DNA from: Amorphophallus konjac
Taxonomy: Eukaryota > Streptophyta > Magnoliopsida > Alismatales > Araceae
Direction: 5' to 3'
Length of the DNA: 64,000 nucleotides
Assembly: GCA_022559845.1 (NCBI GenBank)
Contig: CM040128.1
Coordinates: 181,580,691-181,644,690 of the forward strand
Part shown: in pieces, positions 22,140-33,566 of the stretch
Layout: each line of letters begins with the position of its first letter
Position numbering within the stretch: the first letter of the stretch is position 1
The notes under the pieces: model-generated
What the model was told of the DNA's origin: nothing
What the model saw: the letters and a program-made list of their open reading frames with translations, nothing else
The model's database searches: none
Translations under genes and position numbers: made by a program

Positions 22140-22800
22140 GCTTGAAAGGTCGCACCAGAGACTGTTCATGTGTATGGGCGGCCGGCTTCGAACCACATAT
22201 CGTATGTCGGTTTGAGGTTGAGTGGTCGTTCGATAGACCACTCATCCCCCTTGGGCGGCCAGTTTCGGACCGCTCATCCTGTGTCGGTTTGAGGTTGAGT
22301 GGTCGTTCGATAGACTACTTGTCCCCCTTGGGCGGCTAGTTCCCAGCCGTTGATCTTCCCGTTTGGTTGAGAGGTTCATCCCGAACCGCTCATCCCCCTT
22401 GAGTGGTCCATCCTGGACCGTTCATCATCTCGTTGGGTTGAGTGGTCAAATTTATACCGCTTATCCCCGTTGACCTCTGGTCAAGAGTTTTGTGTCGGTT
22501 GCATCGAGCGGCATGGTCAAAATCGCTTTGACCGACACTGTAGTAGGTCGGTTGGCTTGAGCAGCTATCCATTAACCGCTCAACGCCATGGGAGGTCCAA
22601 CCCTAACCTCCCATCCCCCGTTAGTATTTTGGGTATGTTTGGTTGAGTGGTCTACTTCGGACCGTTCATCCCTTTGAGTGGTCTAGTTCGGACCGTTCAT
22701 CTCTTTGAGTGGTCCCTTTGTCACCGCCCATCCCTATTTGGTAGAGTGGTCCTGTCCGGACCGTTCATCCTGTCGAGTGGTCCCTGTGTGACCGCCCAAC
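22140..22800 (+). repeat. Array of about 14 hairpin units in the LARD-A 5' LTR leader
   Basis: Units of about 25-45 bp each form a stem: GAGTGGTC/GACCACTC at 22220-22243, GGGCGG/CCGCTC at 22253-22275, GAGTGGTC/GACTACTT at 22297-22320, GGCGGCT/AGCCGTT at 22331-22351, GAGAGGTTC/GAACCGCTC at 22369-22391, GAGTGGTCC/GGACCGTTC at 22401-22423, and similar ones at 22645-22667, 22676-22698 and 22744-22766. Arms change in step between units (GGTTC/GAACC against GGTCC/GGACC; GTGG/CCAC against GCGG/CCGC), and several mismatches are G-U pairs in RNA. Confidence 0.82.
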
Positions 22801-24950
22801 TAGTTGAGTCCGTCGTCTTGTCTGTTGGCCGTGATGGCTATCTCGTGTCTATCTGTTAGGTTTTTTAGGGCGGTGTCTAGGTGTCGGTGGTTCTCCAGAT
22901 GAGTCGGTTCAGAGTCGACTGAGTGCGGTCTACTCTCTAACTGCCATAGTTCTCTAACGACTTCGTCTGTGACCACCATTGTCCTTGTCTCTGTGTGCGT
23001 AGCTTGTTCCTCCTTGACTGTTGGGTTTGCCTGGTGGCCAAGTGATGGATCGCCTATGCCCAGAGTGTCGTTTCCCACCGTTCTGGTTTCTGTATGTCGT
23101 GGCTTGACCTTGTCGTCTGCCCGTTGTTCCGTGGATGTCTCCTGGCATCCTATGAGGGCTAAGACTATGTTATGAGGTAGCTAGGAATCTTCTTGCTTGC
23201 AGTAGGATTTTCCTTCCTACTGTAGAATCGTCATTGTCCGGTTCCGGTCAACCCGAGGTGACCCAATGGTTGACAGGTAACCTTGTGTGTCTCGGCGGTT
23301 TTGTCCAATCCGAGACTTGGTTCTGGACACCTTGAGGTATCATCTCATCTCGGTTTGCATGTTCAGATGTGCTGAGGGTCTTGTTAATCCCTTAGGTCTC
23401 CATGTGTCATTTTCTACGGTTGTTTCCTCTGGCTTAGGAATAGACCAATTGGCGGATTGTTCAGCATTATACGACGATCGTGACTCCGAGTCGCGAGACC
23501 CAAGGATCGTTGTGTTTTCAGGTCCAGTTGTCTTGTCCTGAGTCTGTCGACAGTTGTCATGCTGCCTTGGTGCTTCGTAGTACGTGCGACAGTGCTTCCT
23601 TGCCTGTCTGTACTACAGCACTCTTGTTTCAGAGTTCTGTGTCTAGTGAGCCTCCACTAGTCATAGCCTGGCGACACGTTACGACGTATCGACCCACCCG
23701 GGAGTGGTGGCGTGTCAGTTTTCTAATATACGGTTTGTAAGCTAGTTTCCATGGGGCCCCACTGTACAGTGGCGTCCTACTGGGTAGGGAAAACTAGCTA
23801 GAGGCATGGCTCTCCAGCAAGAGTCGGTGTGTGCACACGTGGTCAGGGGCTTTGGACTGACGCCGACGAGCGTTACCCTATCTAGTCACTCGTTACTGTA
23901 GTCCTATTCTGGTTCCGAGCGTGTCTTAGTCTCTATCGTGTTTCGGGCGGCATAGTAGACGAGACACTTGTAGGCGCAACATAAGACGTTAGTGGACGCA
24001 GCTGGCTGTTCTTCTAGTGAGGAGGTACTTCCGTCACGTGGCACGTGACTCTTGTGTTTCTCGTGCGTCGTGACATTTCTGGGTTAGCCCTCTTATGGTC
24101 TTGCCCGAGGTCAGTGTTATGTTTTGTGCACGACGTTCTAGTCGTGTGTGTGTGGTCGTATCTAGAAGAGCGTGCATGGCACTCGAGTCGTGTATGCTTT
24201 AAGGCGTCTATGTTTGTCTAGGTTCTTTCTAGGCTTTTTGCCTATCTTTGTGGGCTCGACAGATCGATGACTCCTGACTTCGTCAGATCAGAGTTTACCC
24301 ATCTGTTGCGGTTGTTGTTTGGAGTAGCTTCGGGGCCGAGGATAGTTCGGCAGCCGTGTTTTGTTCGGTATAGCTTTTCCCTTTTCTTTTAGCTGTTCCT
24401 ACTCCTTCCGTTCTGGTCTTCTTTTACAGTTTTCTAGTGGTAGTTTTCCTGCTTTGCTACTACTGCTGTTTTGTTGTTCCGTGTTACTATGTTATTTTTC
24501 AGTGGGGATCTGCGTGACCCCTACTGGGCCAGTGACACGAGACTCACCCCTGCTTTTCTGGTGGGTGGCGTTGTTCTGCTTCTGCGGTTCCTGGTGTGAC
24601 GTGTCCGTAGCTGCCGCGATACCTACGTCGGGCTTCCCCTGACCTTAGTGTACATTTCCCTTTTTGTGGACTGTATTACTTGTCTTTCCTTTGGACTGGT
24701 CTCTGGTGTAATTGCTAAACTTAAACTGTTAATTAAAAAGTAATTTTATTTCTGCTACTTTAGCAATCCGATCTAATGGAATTTAATTGCTTACTATACT
24801 ATCTTTGTTGCTCCAATGTACTACACGATAATCCTTTTATCCCTTCGGAGCTTTACCACTCTTGGGTGGCCTCGCGGGTTCCAAGTGTATCGGGTCTACT
24901 CGGTAGTCCTATCGGGTATATCCGGTATCCGAGATTCGGGTCGTCATAGT

Positions 24951-24963
24951 TGGTATCAGAGCG
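24951..24963 (+). other. Primer-binding site of LARD-A (initiator tRNA-Met)
   Basis: TGGTATCAGAGCG lies four bases after the LTR end. Confidence 0.92.
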
Positions 24964-26900
24964 TTTTTGTGTGAAGTACATGGGAATTCGAGATATACTG
25001 TCACCAGTGTCTTGAAAGTCCAGTACAGTCTGCAGCTGGCATTAGGTTTCGCGATTCTCTATCACTTTGTTTCCCGCGTGTCGTCTTGTGCGTGCTGTTC
25101 TCGCACTGTACGAGATGGTTCTGCTCTCGTCAGGATGTGACGAGGTGCTTCTTTTTCGCCGTTGTGTCTGTCTCGATCATGCTGTACTTGGCAGTATTCG
25201 CCGAAAGGCTTGAATCTACGGTACTTTGTTCGAGATTTCTCTGTATGTTGTTCAGGTTGCCGTTGACTTTCAGAGTTGTTGTGATGACCGTACACGTTCT
25301 TACGTTGTTTTGTTCGTCCCAACTTGAGTCTGTTCAGCTCCTGATGTGTCTCGCTTCTGTTGAAGTGCTCGATTAGATTCCTTCAATTGAGAATATGCTC
25401 AGGCGACCTAGGATTTTCCCTTCCTGGTGCGCTTCTGTTTGTGAGCTTGATGCTTCTCATCCCTTTTGGTGGAGTCTTTTTGAGGTAAGCCTTAGAATTA
25501 CTGTCTTAGTGATGCCTTTATCCTGTGTCTGCTTAAGTGTGGACAGCGTTTATTCTGAGCCTGATCTGCCCCTTGTCTTACGGTTGCTTGGCTTTGGACT
25601 CCATCATGGTGTTAAGAGCTGTTGCATACCGTATTTGTCGTGCCGTGTCCAGCGGCCAATGTATTGTGAAGGCTCATTTATCATATTTAGGACGTGAAGG
25701 TAAGCTGAGATTAGCCTTTTCCTTGGGCCTTGTGCTGAAGCTGGTACTCCTCTTCTTTGCACTTAGGCTTCTTGTGATCGGTTGTTCGCTGGATTAGTAC
25801 TCGTGGCGTGTTATATTGCGATTCTCATGAATTGTGATGCCGTCGTAAGTGTACTGAGATGCGGATACCGAGATATTTTTTGATGCCTGTGTGCGTTTTA
25901 TGAGTGTGCAGCTGAAGCGTGTGGGCTGATTACCCATGGGTCGAGAGGTTTGTTCTTTCTCGATGTGACTTCATCTTGGCTCCCTGTGCCTTGATGTTGT
26001 CTTTTGCCGTGCTGTTGCTGGAGTTATTCTAGTATTGGCATTGGCATTTGCGAGTGTTGGGGAATCTGTCGGCATTCCTTGCTGATTGAGTACCCTCTGT
26101 TCTGCATTCCTTCTCTTGGGTGTTGTGCTCTCGAGGCGTGATCGTGGTCCTTGAGGTACGTTCCCTAAGATTGTCGTTTCTCGTTGTCGTGGGTCTTTTC
26201 TTGGTGAGCAGTCTGATGCATGACCCGTCCCTTGTGGTCGTGTGTTCAGCTGTTCTTGTGCCTTGATGTGACCATGCTTGCAGTTGTGTTCCATGGTTCT
26301 GTGTTCTGTATGAGTCAGAATCCTGCAGGTGCTGCCGTTGTCATTATTTTTCTAAGCCCTGTTTCTTTATGATTTTATGTCTCTGTCCTGGACCTTGGTC
26401 TTGTCAATTAGCTTTGTTGTACTCTTCTTCCTTAGAGTTAGCTTGCGACTCGATCAGATGTAATATCTGAGTAAGGACTGACTTGATTGTGCTTGTGGTC
26501 CGGTGTTGTTGTTGTTGGCGTCCTGGGTGCCAGGTGTTCCCTGTTGCCTTTGGCACTGGAGCCGATGATGTTGCCGAGCTGTCAGCTGTGAGGACTATGC
26601 TTCCTTGTGTAAGCTGATGCTTATCGTGTCTGTCGTTTCGTTTCCTCGATATATGTTGTCGTGGCAGTCGTGTCTCCTTTCCTGTGAGACATAAGCGATG
26701 TTTCCCTATTTCGGAGGTGTCAGACTCGTGTTCACTTGTGTCGTGCTCGGTCTTGAGCGTGTACTTGTGATTATAGTCTGACGGTGTTCCTCTGAGCTGT
26801 GTTCTCGTGATTTGTGTTATTTTTGTGTTCGTGTTTTCGGGTTGTTCTTCCCTGCTTCTTCCTTCTTGCTAGTCCTTTAATTTCGAGGATGAAATTTCTT
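24964..26900 (+). other. Non-coding internal region of LARD-A
   Basis: I find no conserved retroelement domain on either strand; open stretches are short and lack motifs. The first 100 bases after the primer-binding site resemble the start of the LARD-B internal region (shared words include GGAATTC and GTCCAGTACAGTC or close variants). This may be a leader or packaging signal recognised by a common helper. The last bases, TTTCGAGGATGAAATTTCTT, resemble the end of autonomous gypsy pol regions. Confidence 0.8.
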
Positions 26901-26914
26901 GAAGGAGGGGAGGA
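26901..26914 (+). other. Polypurine tract of LARD-A
   Basis: GAAGGAGGGGAGGA lies directly before the 3' LTR start TGTAACATC. Confidence 0.92.
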
Positions 26915-29900
26915 TGTAACATCACGGATCCTTAATGGGTCTTTTTGGATCTTTATTAGGTCTTTCGGATCCTTTTTGGAGACTTTCAGATCGCTTTTGT
27001 AGCTCCCGAGTTGAGTTTTACGATCCGTGTAGGTTTTTCTCTCGTACTAGTTACGGAATCCTACGGTGAGTTTATTTCTTTGTTCATCGACTCGAGGACG
27101 TTACAGCTGTGATGTACTCTTCGCGAGGATCGTTTCGACTATTTTTGCGTATTTTTCTGAATTAGTGGATTTTTGGCTCAAATATCAGAGTTTCAGAAAT
27201 TAGGAAAATTTCCTAATTTCTTTCTATAAATTCAACTCCACTATCTCTCCTGCTCATTTTCAACCTCACGTTCTCTCACTCCGTTCTCTCCCGTCTCTCG
27301 ACCATTCGATGTGGGGCACGCGACCGTGGAGAGCTGGCCGAGGCGTGGACGTGCTGGGGTGATCGGTTCGCTGGTTGGAGCAGCGGTTTGAGCGTGGCGG
27401 GCGCGATCCCTCGGTGAATTCCGAGAAGGTGTCGTTCGTGTTCCTGGCGATTTTCGGCGTGGTTTAGTCACCTCGGCGCACGGTTCTTCAATGGAGGTAG
27501 GGAGACGGATCACCACTTCCTCCTGTACGTTTTCCTTGCCATTGCACGTCGTTTGGTGCAGAAACGGTCGAGTTTGGGCTCATTTAGCCTAAACTGGGGT
27601 TTCGTCGGTTTCGTAGGGTTCGTCAAAAAACGGTGACGGTTTTTAGATTAGTTACTGTCAATGGACTCCTTGGAACGTCAGCGTTCTATAGTCACTGATT
27701 TCTTCTCGATTGGTGATCCCGTTTGACCGGTAGGGCTCTGAGAAGTCCGGAAACCCTTTTGGGTGATTTCGTTAGAATCGCCCGTTTCTTGCGATTCGTG
27801 CATCGTTTTGACTCCGGTCGGAGTCTATGTGATTGCCAGTGGGTCCATGGCAATATCCCCTTCGTCTCGGAATGATCGGGGCGTGGAAAGGCCTCCGTCG
27901 GGCCGATCCCACTGTTTGCTCACCGTGACGCTTGAATGGTCGCACCAGAGACCGTTCATGTGTATGGGCGGCTGGCTTCGATCCGCTTATCGTATGTCAG
28001 TTTGAGGTTGAGTGGTCATTAGATAGACCACTCATCCCCCTTGGGTGGCCGGTTTCGGACCGCTCATCTAGTGTCGATTTGAGGTTGAGTGGTCATTCGA
28101 TAGACCACTTATCCCCCTTGGGCGGCTGGTTCCCAGCAGTTCATCTTCCCGTTGGGTTGAGTGGTCCATCCTGAACCGCTCATCCCCCTTGAGTGGTCCA
28201 TCCCGAAACGCCCATCCCCCTTGCATGGTCCATCCTAGACCGTCCATCTTCCCATTGGGTTGAGTGGTCAGATTTAGACCGCTTATCCCTGTTGACCTCT
28301 GGTCAACGGTTTTGTGTCGGTTGCATTGAGCGGCATGGTCAAAACCGCTCTGACCGACACTATAGTAGGTCGGTTGGCTTGAGCGATTATCCATTAACCG
28401 CTCAATGCCATGGGCGGTCCAGCCCTAACCGCCCATCCCCCGTTAGTGTTTTGGGTCTGTTTGGTTGAGTGGTCCAGTTCGGACCGTTCATCCCTTTCAG
28501 TGGTCCAGTTCGGACCGTTCATCCCTTTCAGTGGTCCCTTTGTGACCGCCCATCCCTGTTTGGTTGAGTCGTCCTGTCCGGACCGTTCATCCCGTTGCGT
28601 GGTCCCTGTGTGACCGCCCAACTAGTTGACTCCGTCATCTTGTCTGTTGGCCGTGATGGCTATCCCGTGTCTATCTGTTAAGTTGTTTAGGGCGATGTCT
28701 GGGTGTCTGTGGTTCTCCAGATGAGTCGGTTCAGGGTCGACTGAGTGTGGTCTACTATTTGACTGCCACAGTTCCCTAACGACTTCATCTGTGAACGCCA
28801 TTGTCCTTATCTCTATGTGCGTAGCATGTTCCTCCTTGACTGCTGGGTTTGCCTGGTGGCCGAGTGATGGATCGCCTATGCCCAGAGTGTCGTTTCCCAC
28901 CGTTCCGATTTCTGTATGTCTTGGCTTGACCTTGTGGTCTGCCCGTTGTTCTGTAGATGTCTCCTGGCATCCTATGAGGGCTAAGACTACGTTATGAGGT
29001 AGCCAAGAATCTTCTTGCTTGTAGTAGGATTTTCCTTCCTACTGTAGAATCATCATTATCTGGTTCCGGTCAACCCGGGGTGACCCAGTGGTTGACATGT
29101 AATCTTATGTGTCTCGGCGGTTTTGTCCAGTCCGAGACTTGGTTCTTGACGCCTTGAGGTGTCGTCTCACCTCGATTTGCATGTTCAGATGTGCTGAGGG
29201 TCTTGTTAATCCCTCAGGTCTCCGTGTGTCATTTTCTACGGTTGTTTCCTCTGGCTTAGGAATAGACCGATTGGCGGCTTGTTCCGCTTTGTACAACGAT
29301 CGTGACTCCGAGTCGCGAGACTCAAGGATCGTTGTGTTTTCAGGTCCAGTTGACTTGTCCTAAGTCTGTCGGCAGTTGTCATGCTGCCTTAGTGCTTCGT
29401 AGTACGTGCGATAGTGCTTCCTTGCATGTCTATACTACAACACTCTTGTTTCAGAGTTCTGTGTCTAGTGAGCCTCCACTAGTCGTAGCCTGACGACACG
29501 TTACGACGTGTCGACCCACCCGGCAGTGGTGGCATGTCAGTTCCCGATATACGGTTTGTAAGCTAATTTTCGTGGGCCCCCGCTGTACAGTGGCGTCCTA
29601 CTGGGTAGGGAAAACTAGCTAGAGGCATGGCTCTCCAGCAAGAGTCGGTGTGTGAACACGTGGTCAGGGGCTTTGGACTGACGCCGATGGGCGTTACCCT
29701 GTCTAGTTACTTGTTACTGTAGTCCTGTTCTGGTTCCGAGCGTGTCTTAGTCTCTGTCATGTTTCGGGCGGCATAGTAGACGAGACACTTGTAGGCGCAA
29801 CATAAGACGTTAGTGGACGCAGCTGGCTGTTCTTCTAGTGAGGAGATATTTCCGTCACGTGGCACGTGACTCTTGCATTTCTCGTGCGTCGTGACCTTTT

Positions 29901-30771
29901 CGGGTTAGCCCTCTTGTGGTCTTGCCCGAGGTCAGTGTTATGTTTTGTGCACGACGTTCTAGTCGTGTGTGTGTGGTCGTATCTAGAAGAGCGTGCATGG
30001 CACTCGAGTCGTGTATGCTTTAGGGCGTTTGTGTCTGTCTAGGTTCTTTCTAGGCTTTTTGCCTATCTTTGTGGGCTCGACAGATCAATGACTCCTGACT
30101 TCGTCAGATCAGAGTTTACCCATCTGTTGCGGTTGTTGTTTGGAGTAGCTTAGGGGCCGAGGTTAGTTCGGCAGCCGTGTTTTGTTCGGTACGGCTTTTC
30201 CCTTTTCTTTTAGCTATTCCTACTCCTTCCGTTCTGGTCTTCTTTTACAGCTTTCTAGTGGTTGTTTTCCTGCTTTGCTACTACTGCTATTTTGTTGTTC
30301 CGTGTTACTATGGTATTTTTCAGTGGGGATCTGCGTGACCCCTGCTGGGCCAATGACACAAGGCTCGCCCCTGCTTTTCCGGTGGGTGGCGTTGTTCTGC
30401 TTCTGCGGTTCCTGGTGTGACGTGTCCGTAGCTGCCAGCGGTACCTGCGTCAGACTTCCCCCGACCTCAGTGTACGTTTCCCTTTCTGTGGACTGTGCTA
30501 CTTGTCTTTCATTTGGACTAGACTCGGGTATAATTGTTAAACTTAAACTGTTAATTAAAAAGTAATTTTATTTCTGCTACTTTAGCAAACCGTTCTAATT
30601 GAATTTAATTGCTTACTATACTATCTTTGTGGCTCCAATGTACTACACGACAATCCTTTTATCCCTTAGGAGCTTTACCGCTCTTGGGACGCCTCGCGGG
30701 TTCCAAGTGGTATCGAGTCTACTTGGTAGTCCTATCGGGTATATCCGGAATCCGGGATCCGGGTCGTCGCA
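26915..30771 (+). repeat. LARD-A 3' LTR (3857 bp)
   Basis: It is colinear with the 5' LTR, with TATA box 27225-27231 and hairpin array about 27930-28620, and is followed by TSD TATAG. A well-kept hairpin GAATGGTC/GACCGTTC at 27934-27957 is decayed in the 5' LTR copy. Confidence 0.93.
27930..28620 (+). repeat. Hairpin-unit array in the LARD-A 3' LTR
   Basis: Same arrangement as 22140-22800. Examples are 27934-27957 (8-bp arms, one G-U pair) and GAGTGGTC/GACCACTC at 28010-28033. Confidence 0.8.
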
Positions 30772-30776
30772 TATAG

Positions 30777-31006
30777 GAAATGGAAAAATATAAGGGTCCA
30801 TTGCTAGGGAAAAGAACTAAGTAATGCTCCAATCAATTGAATCCATTGTCGAGTAAAAGGGATCTGTTGCCAACAAACAATGGTTGTTATTGCCTCATTG
30901 AGCTCTGGTGGTTGAGGGGTCCCTGGGAAATGGCACCCTGGCCATGTGCACCGTTTATTTGGGCTTCAGACCACTGTCGGCCCATCTTCACGTGGGTATG
31001 GTTGGT

Positions 31007-31062
<56 letters not shown>

Positions 31063-31423
31063 TATTTAATTGGCATGCAGGTGGGCGTTAATCCTTTCGG
31101 CCCTTCATATATATGTTTATTTTGCCCAAAAGAAAATGGCGGATGCAAGTCACACATTTGGATAACACGTCACTTAACCAACTACACTAAGAAGTCACTT
31201 TGTCAAGTGAATAATCTTTTTGGAACATGAAGCCCCATTACGTATGATGACTTCAGTGGTGGTATATTTATATAATGGCCCTCATTGAGTATTCTAACTT
31301 CTTATTTAACCTTCCTATAGAGTTATCTTCTTATAGAGTTATCTAAAGTTTTTATTTATTTGGGGAAAAAGTCTATATACTATTATTATTATTTTTCCTA
31401 TCATTTTTATACGGGGTGCTACA
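30777..31423 (-). repeat. Tekay-minus 5' LTR, piece 3 of 3 (U3 start)
   Basis: It ends ACGGGGTGCTACA; on the minus strand this is TGTAGCACCCCGT, the same start as the Tekay-plus LTR. A degenerate single copy of the tRNA-like module is visible in reverse around 31160-31215 (CAACTACACTAAGAAGTCAC). It also contains the (AT)n run at 31011-31059. CCTGC at 31424-31428 would be this element's TSD; the partner is outside the window. Confidence 0.9.
31011..31059. repeat. (TA)n microsatellite
   Basis: About 24-25 TA units without interruption in the U3 of the Tekay-minus LTR. The open frames crossing it are artefacts. Confidence 0.97.
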
Positions 31424-33566
31424 CCTGCCAACCCCCGGCTTCGCTCTCACCATAGAGCCACAAGATAATACTTGAACGATCCACGGCACATGTCTCCAAA
31501 ACAGACGAGTGTCGTCTGCTACCACAGCAACCTGGTCGACGACACCATGACGAATGCACACGGGTCTGCAAACCTCGCAGATCCTTAGTACCACTGAGTC
31601 CTCTTCCACATCATTCTGAAACTCTCGGACTCAGCCAGGCCTCTGATAATACAAACCTTGCCATAGCCGATCACATGGCTAGCATTACCAGCCGCTTACA
31701 GCTACCAACTGGGACCCATAATCTCTCAGAGATTACTTCTCGAGAACCATGATCTCAACCGAGGACACAACTTCCAACACGAGTTAAGCATAAAGCTTAC
31801 TGACTCTAAGCTCATATCCTCGACCACTGTCAGGCGATATCTTAACAACCTTATCCAGGTCTAGAATCCAAACACCTGACACGGCTTCCAACCTATGAAC
31901 CGGGTACTCACATGGCAAACTTGCCAACATATTTCCCCAACTCTCCACCTGCCAATGCCACAACTCATAATATTTCAAGCAACGGCACGGCAACAACACG
32001 TCTCACACAGCTGGAGACAATCTCGCATTGAGGAACCAATCCTCCAATGCTCTACACACCCTCAGGAATCCGCCTATAGCAACCAACGCAACGATCCTGA
32101 ACCTATGGGCTATAGGCTCACCAGGCTTCCGCTGCACACTCTGATCCACGTGCACAGGCACCATAACGACGACTGGGGATCCACCATCCTGACAATCCTC
32201 AACTCGGCTGGCTAACTTCGAACAGCAGGGTGAGGAAAACATGATCACCTCGAAGCCAGAGCATAGACTCTCTCGCTAGTCTAGCAATCTTCTGCAACTC
32301 TACAGGCTCCGACCCCCAACACATCGGGAATCACAACACCAGCAATGAGTCCTCACAACACAGCCCAATTGGCACGCATACTTCTAGAATAGCGCCAACA
32401 CCCTCAAGCATCAAGGGAAACGGGCAATGCTTCTCACAGGCAACTACATTGCCAAAACATCGAACGCTTCTCGCACGGACTTCATAGCACACGAAGGCCA
32501 ACCAATCCGAACACATAATGCAAGATGACAAACTTGGCAAAATATGATCTCTCTAACCAAGGAGAAACCAACATACCTCCAACCAAACAGAAGGTCTCCA
32601 CGCACGACCTGACCTTGAACCTTGCACATGCTGGGAATACCTCCCAGCACCAGAAAACCATTACCACCGTTAGGTCAGCTCCTTCGACAACACTCGCCAA
32701 GTGTCTCATCGGACCACGATCACATCATCTCTCGATGCACCTCCGCTGCAATTCTGCGAACTGTAACTCGCCATACCTCAAGCACTGACTCTACTGATCT
32801 CTAACCACACATACTACCACAGCGGTTGAGCTAGCCGCTGCCACAAGCTCCTTACCTACGCCTGCCTCAGATCTCGAAACCATTAATACGCCAAAATGCT
32901 TACCAAGCGAAGAAGCCATAAAAGATGCCAGGCTCGAAGGTTACTACACCTCTAGCCACCGGACATCATTCGCTCGAATCCGTCCATGCTAACACCAATC
33001 CATTCTTGATACTCGGATCCTCACAATATCCATCTTTTGAGCTGCCACCGCGCGGACCACCATGCCAAGAGCCATGGCACGAACCACGATCGGCACCTAC
33101 CAATGCTCATCCTCAGTCCCAAAATTAGCTGCGAAACCTTCACATCTCGCCTACAATCTCGCACAGTGCGTTCAAGGCAGTGCATAAGGGCCCCAAATTC
33201 CATAATCTGGGCCAAAACCAAGCCACCGCCACACAATCTCAGACCAAACCAGGACTAAGATAGTTCATTCGTGTGCAAAAATGCAGGGCTTACAGTTCGC
33301 TGGGACATCTCTGCCCAATATAGCCTCGAAATCCATAAAATAATCAGGACTGGCACGTCATTTCTGACGCCATAGAGCACAATAGGAATGGCAGGCTCGA
33401 CAATCAGCATCTCATCCGGAAGATCTTTCACTCATCTGAGCATAACTCTCGATCACAACACCCATTCTGACACCTCAAACCACGATCTCAATGCCTCAGG
33501 GGCTGGATAAACACCAAATTGGGGTGGCCAAAATCGATAACAGCTCCCTTAGAGCACATCCACGGC
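31424..33566 (-). other. LARD-B internal region, left part (non-coding)
   Basis: It becomes continuous with 43118-43487 when the chromovirus and one ACGGC copy are removed. I see no gag or pol motif in any frame. It is cut at 31424 by the Tekay-minus LTR, so the remaining internal sequence and the 3' LTR of LARD-B should lie left of the window. Assignment rests on the TSD join and on absence of coding capacity. Confidence 0.65.

Larger units (their letters stand above)
21123..24946 (+). repeat. LARD-A 5' LTR (3824 bp)
   Basis: The TATA box is only about 310 bp from the start, so most of this LTR would be R-U5 and transcribed. An array of hairpin-forming repeats occupies about 22140-22800. 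The remainder (22800-24946) is GC-richer, non-coding and nearly colinear with the 3' LTR. Short open frames in it are not supported. Confidence 0.93.
21123..30771 (+). mobile_element. LARD-A: large non-autonomous LTR element without gag or pol
   Basis: LTRs at 21123-24946 and 26915-30771 begin TGTAACATC and end GGGTCGTCA or GGGTCGTCGCA. TATAG at 21118-21122 and 30772-30776 is the 5-bp target duplication. A primer-binding site (24951) and polypurine tract (26901-26914) are present. The internal region is only 1968 bp and shows no gag, protease, RT or integrase motif in any frame. It must therefore have used another element's proteins, as is known for LARD elements. In the first 245 bp I count about 20 differences between the LTRs, many of them transitions, so it is older than Tekay-plus. 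It lies inside the Tekay-minus LTR. Confidence 0.93.

Noticed and set aside
24964..26900. Open frames on both strands of the LARD-A interior
   Set aside because: All are around 60-110 residues with no retroelement motif and no shared frame with LARD-B.
30946..31230. Open frames with an Ile-Tyr repeat
   Set aside because: They are translations of the (TA)n microsatellite.
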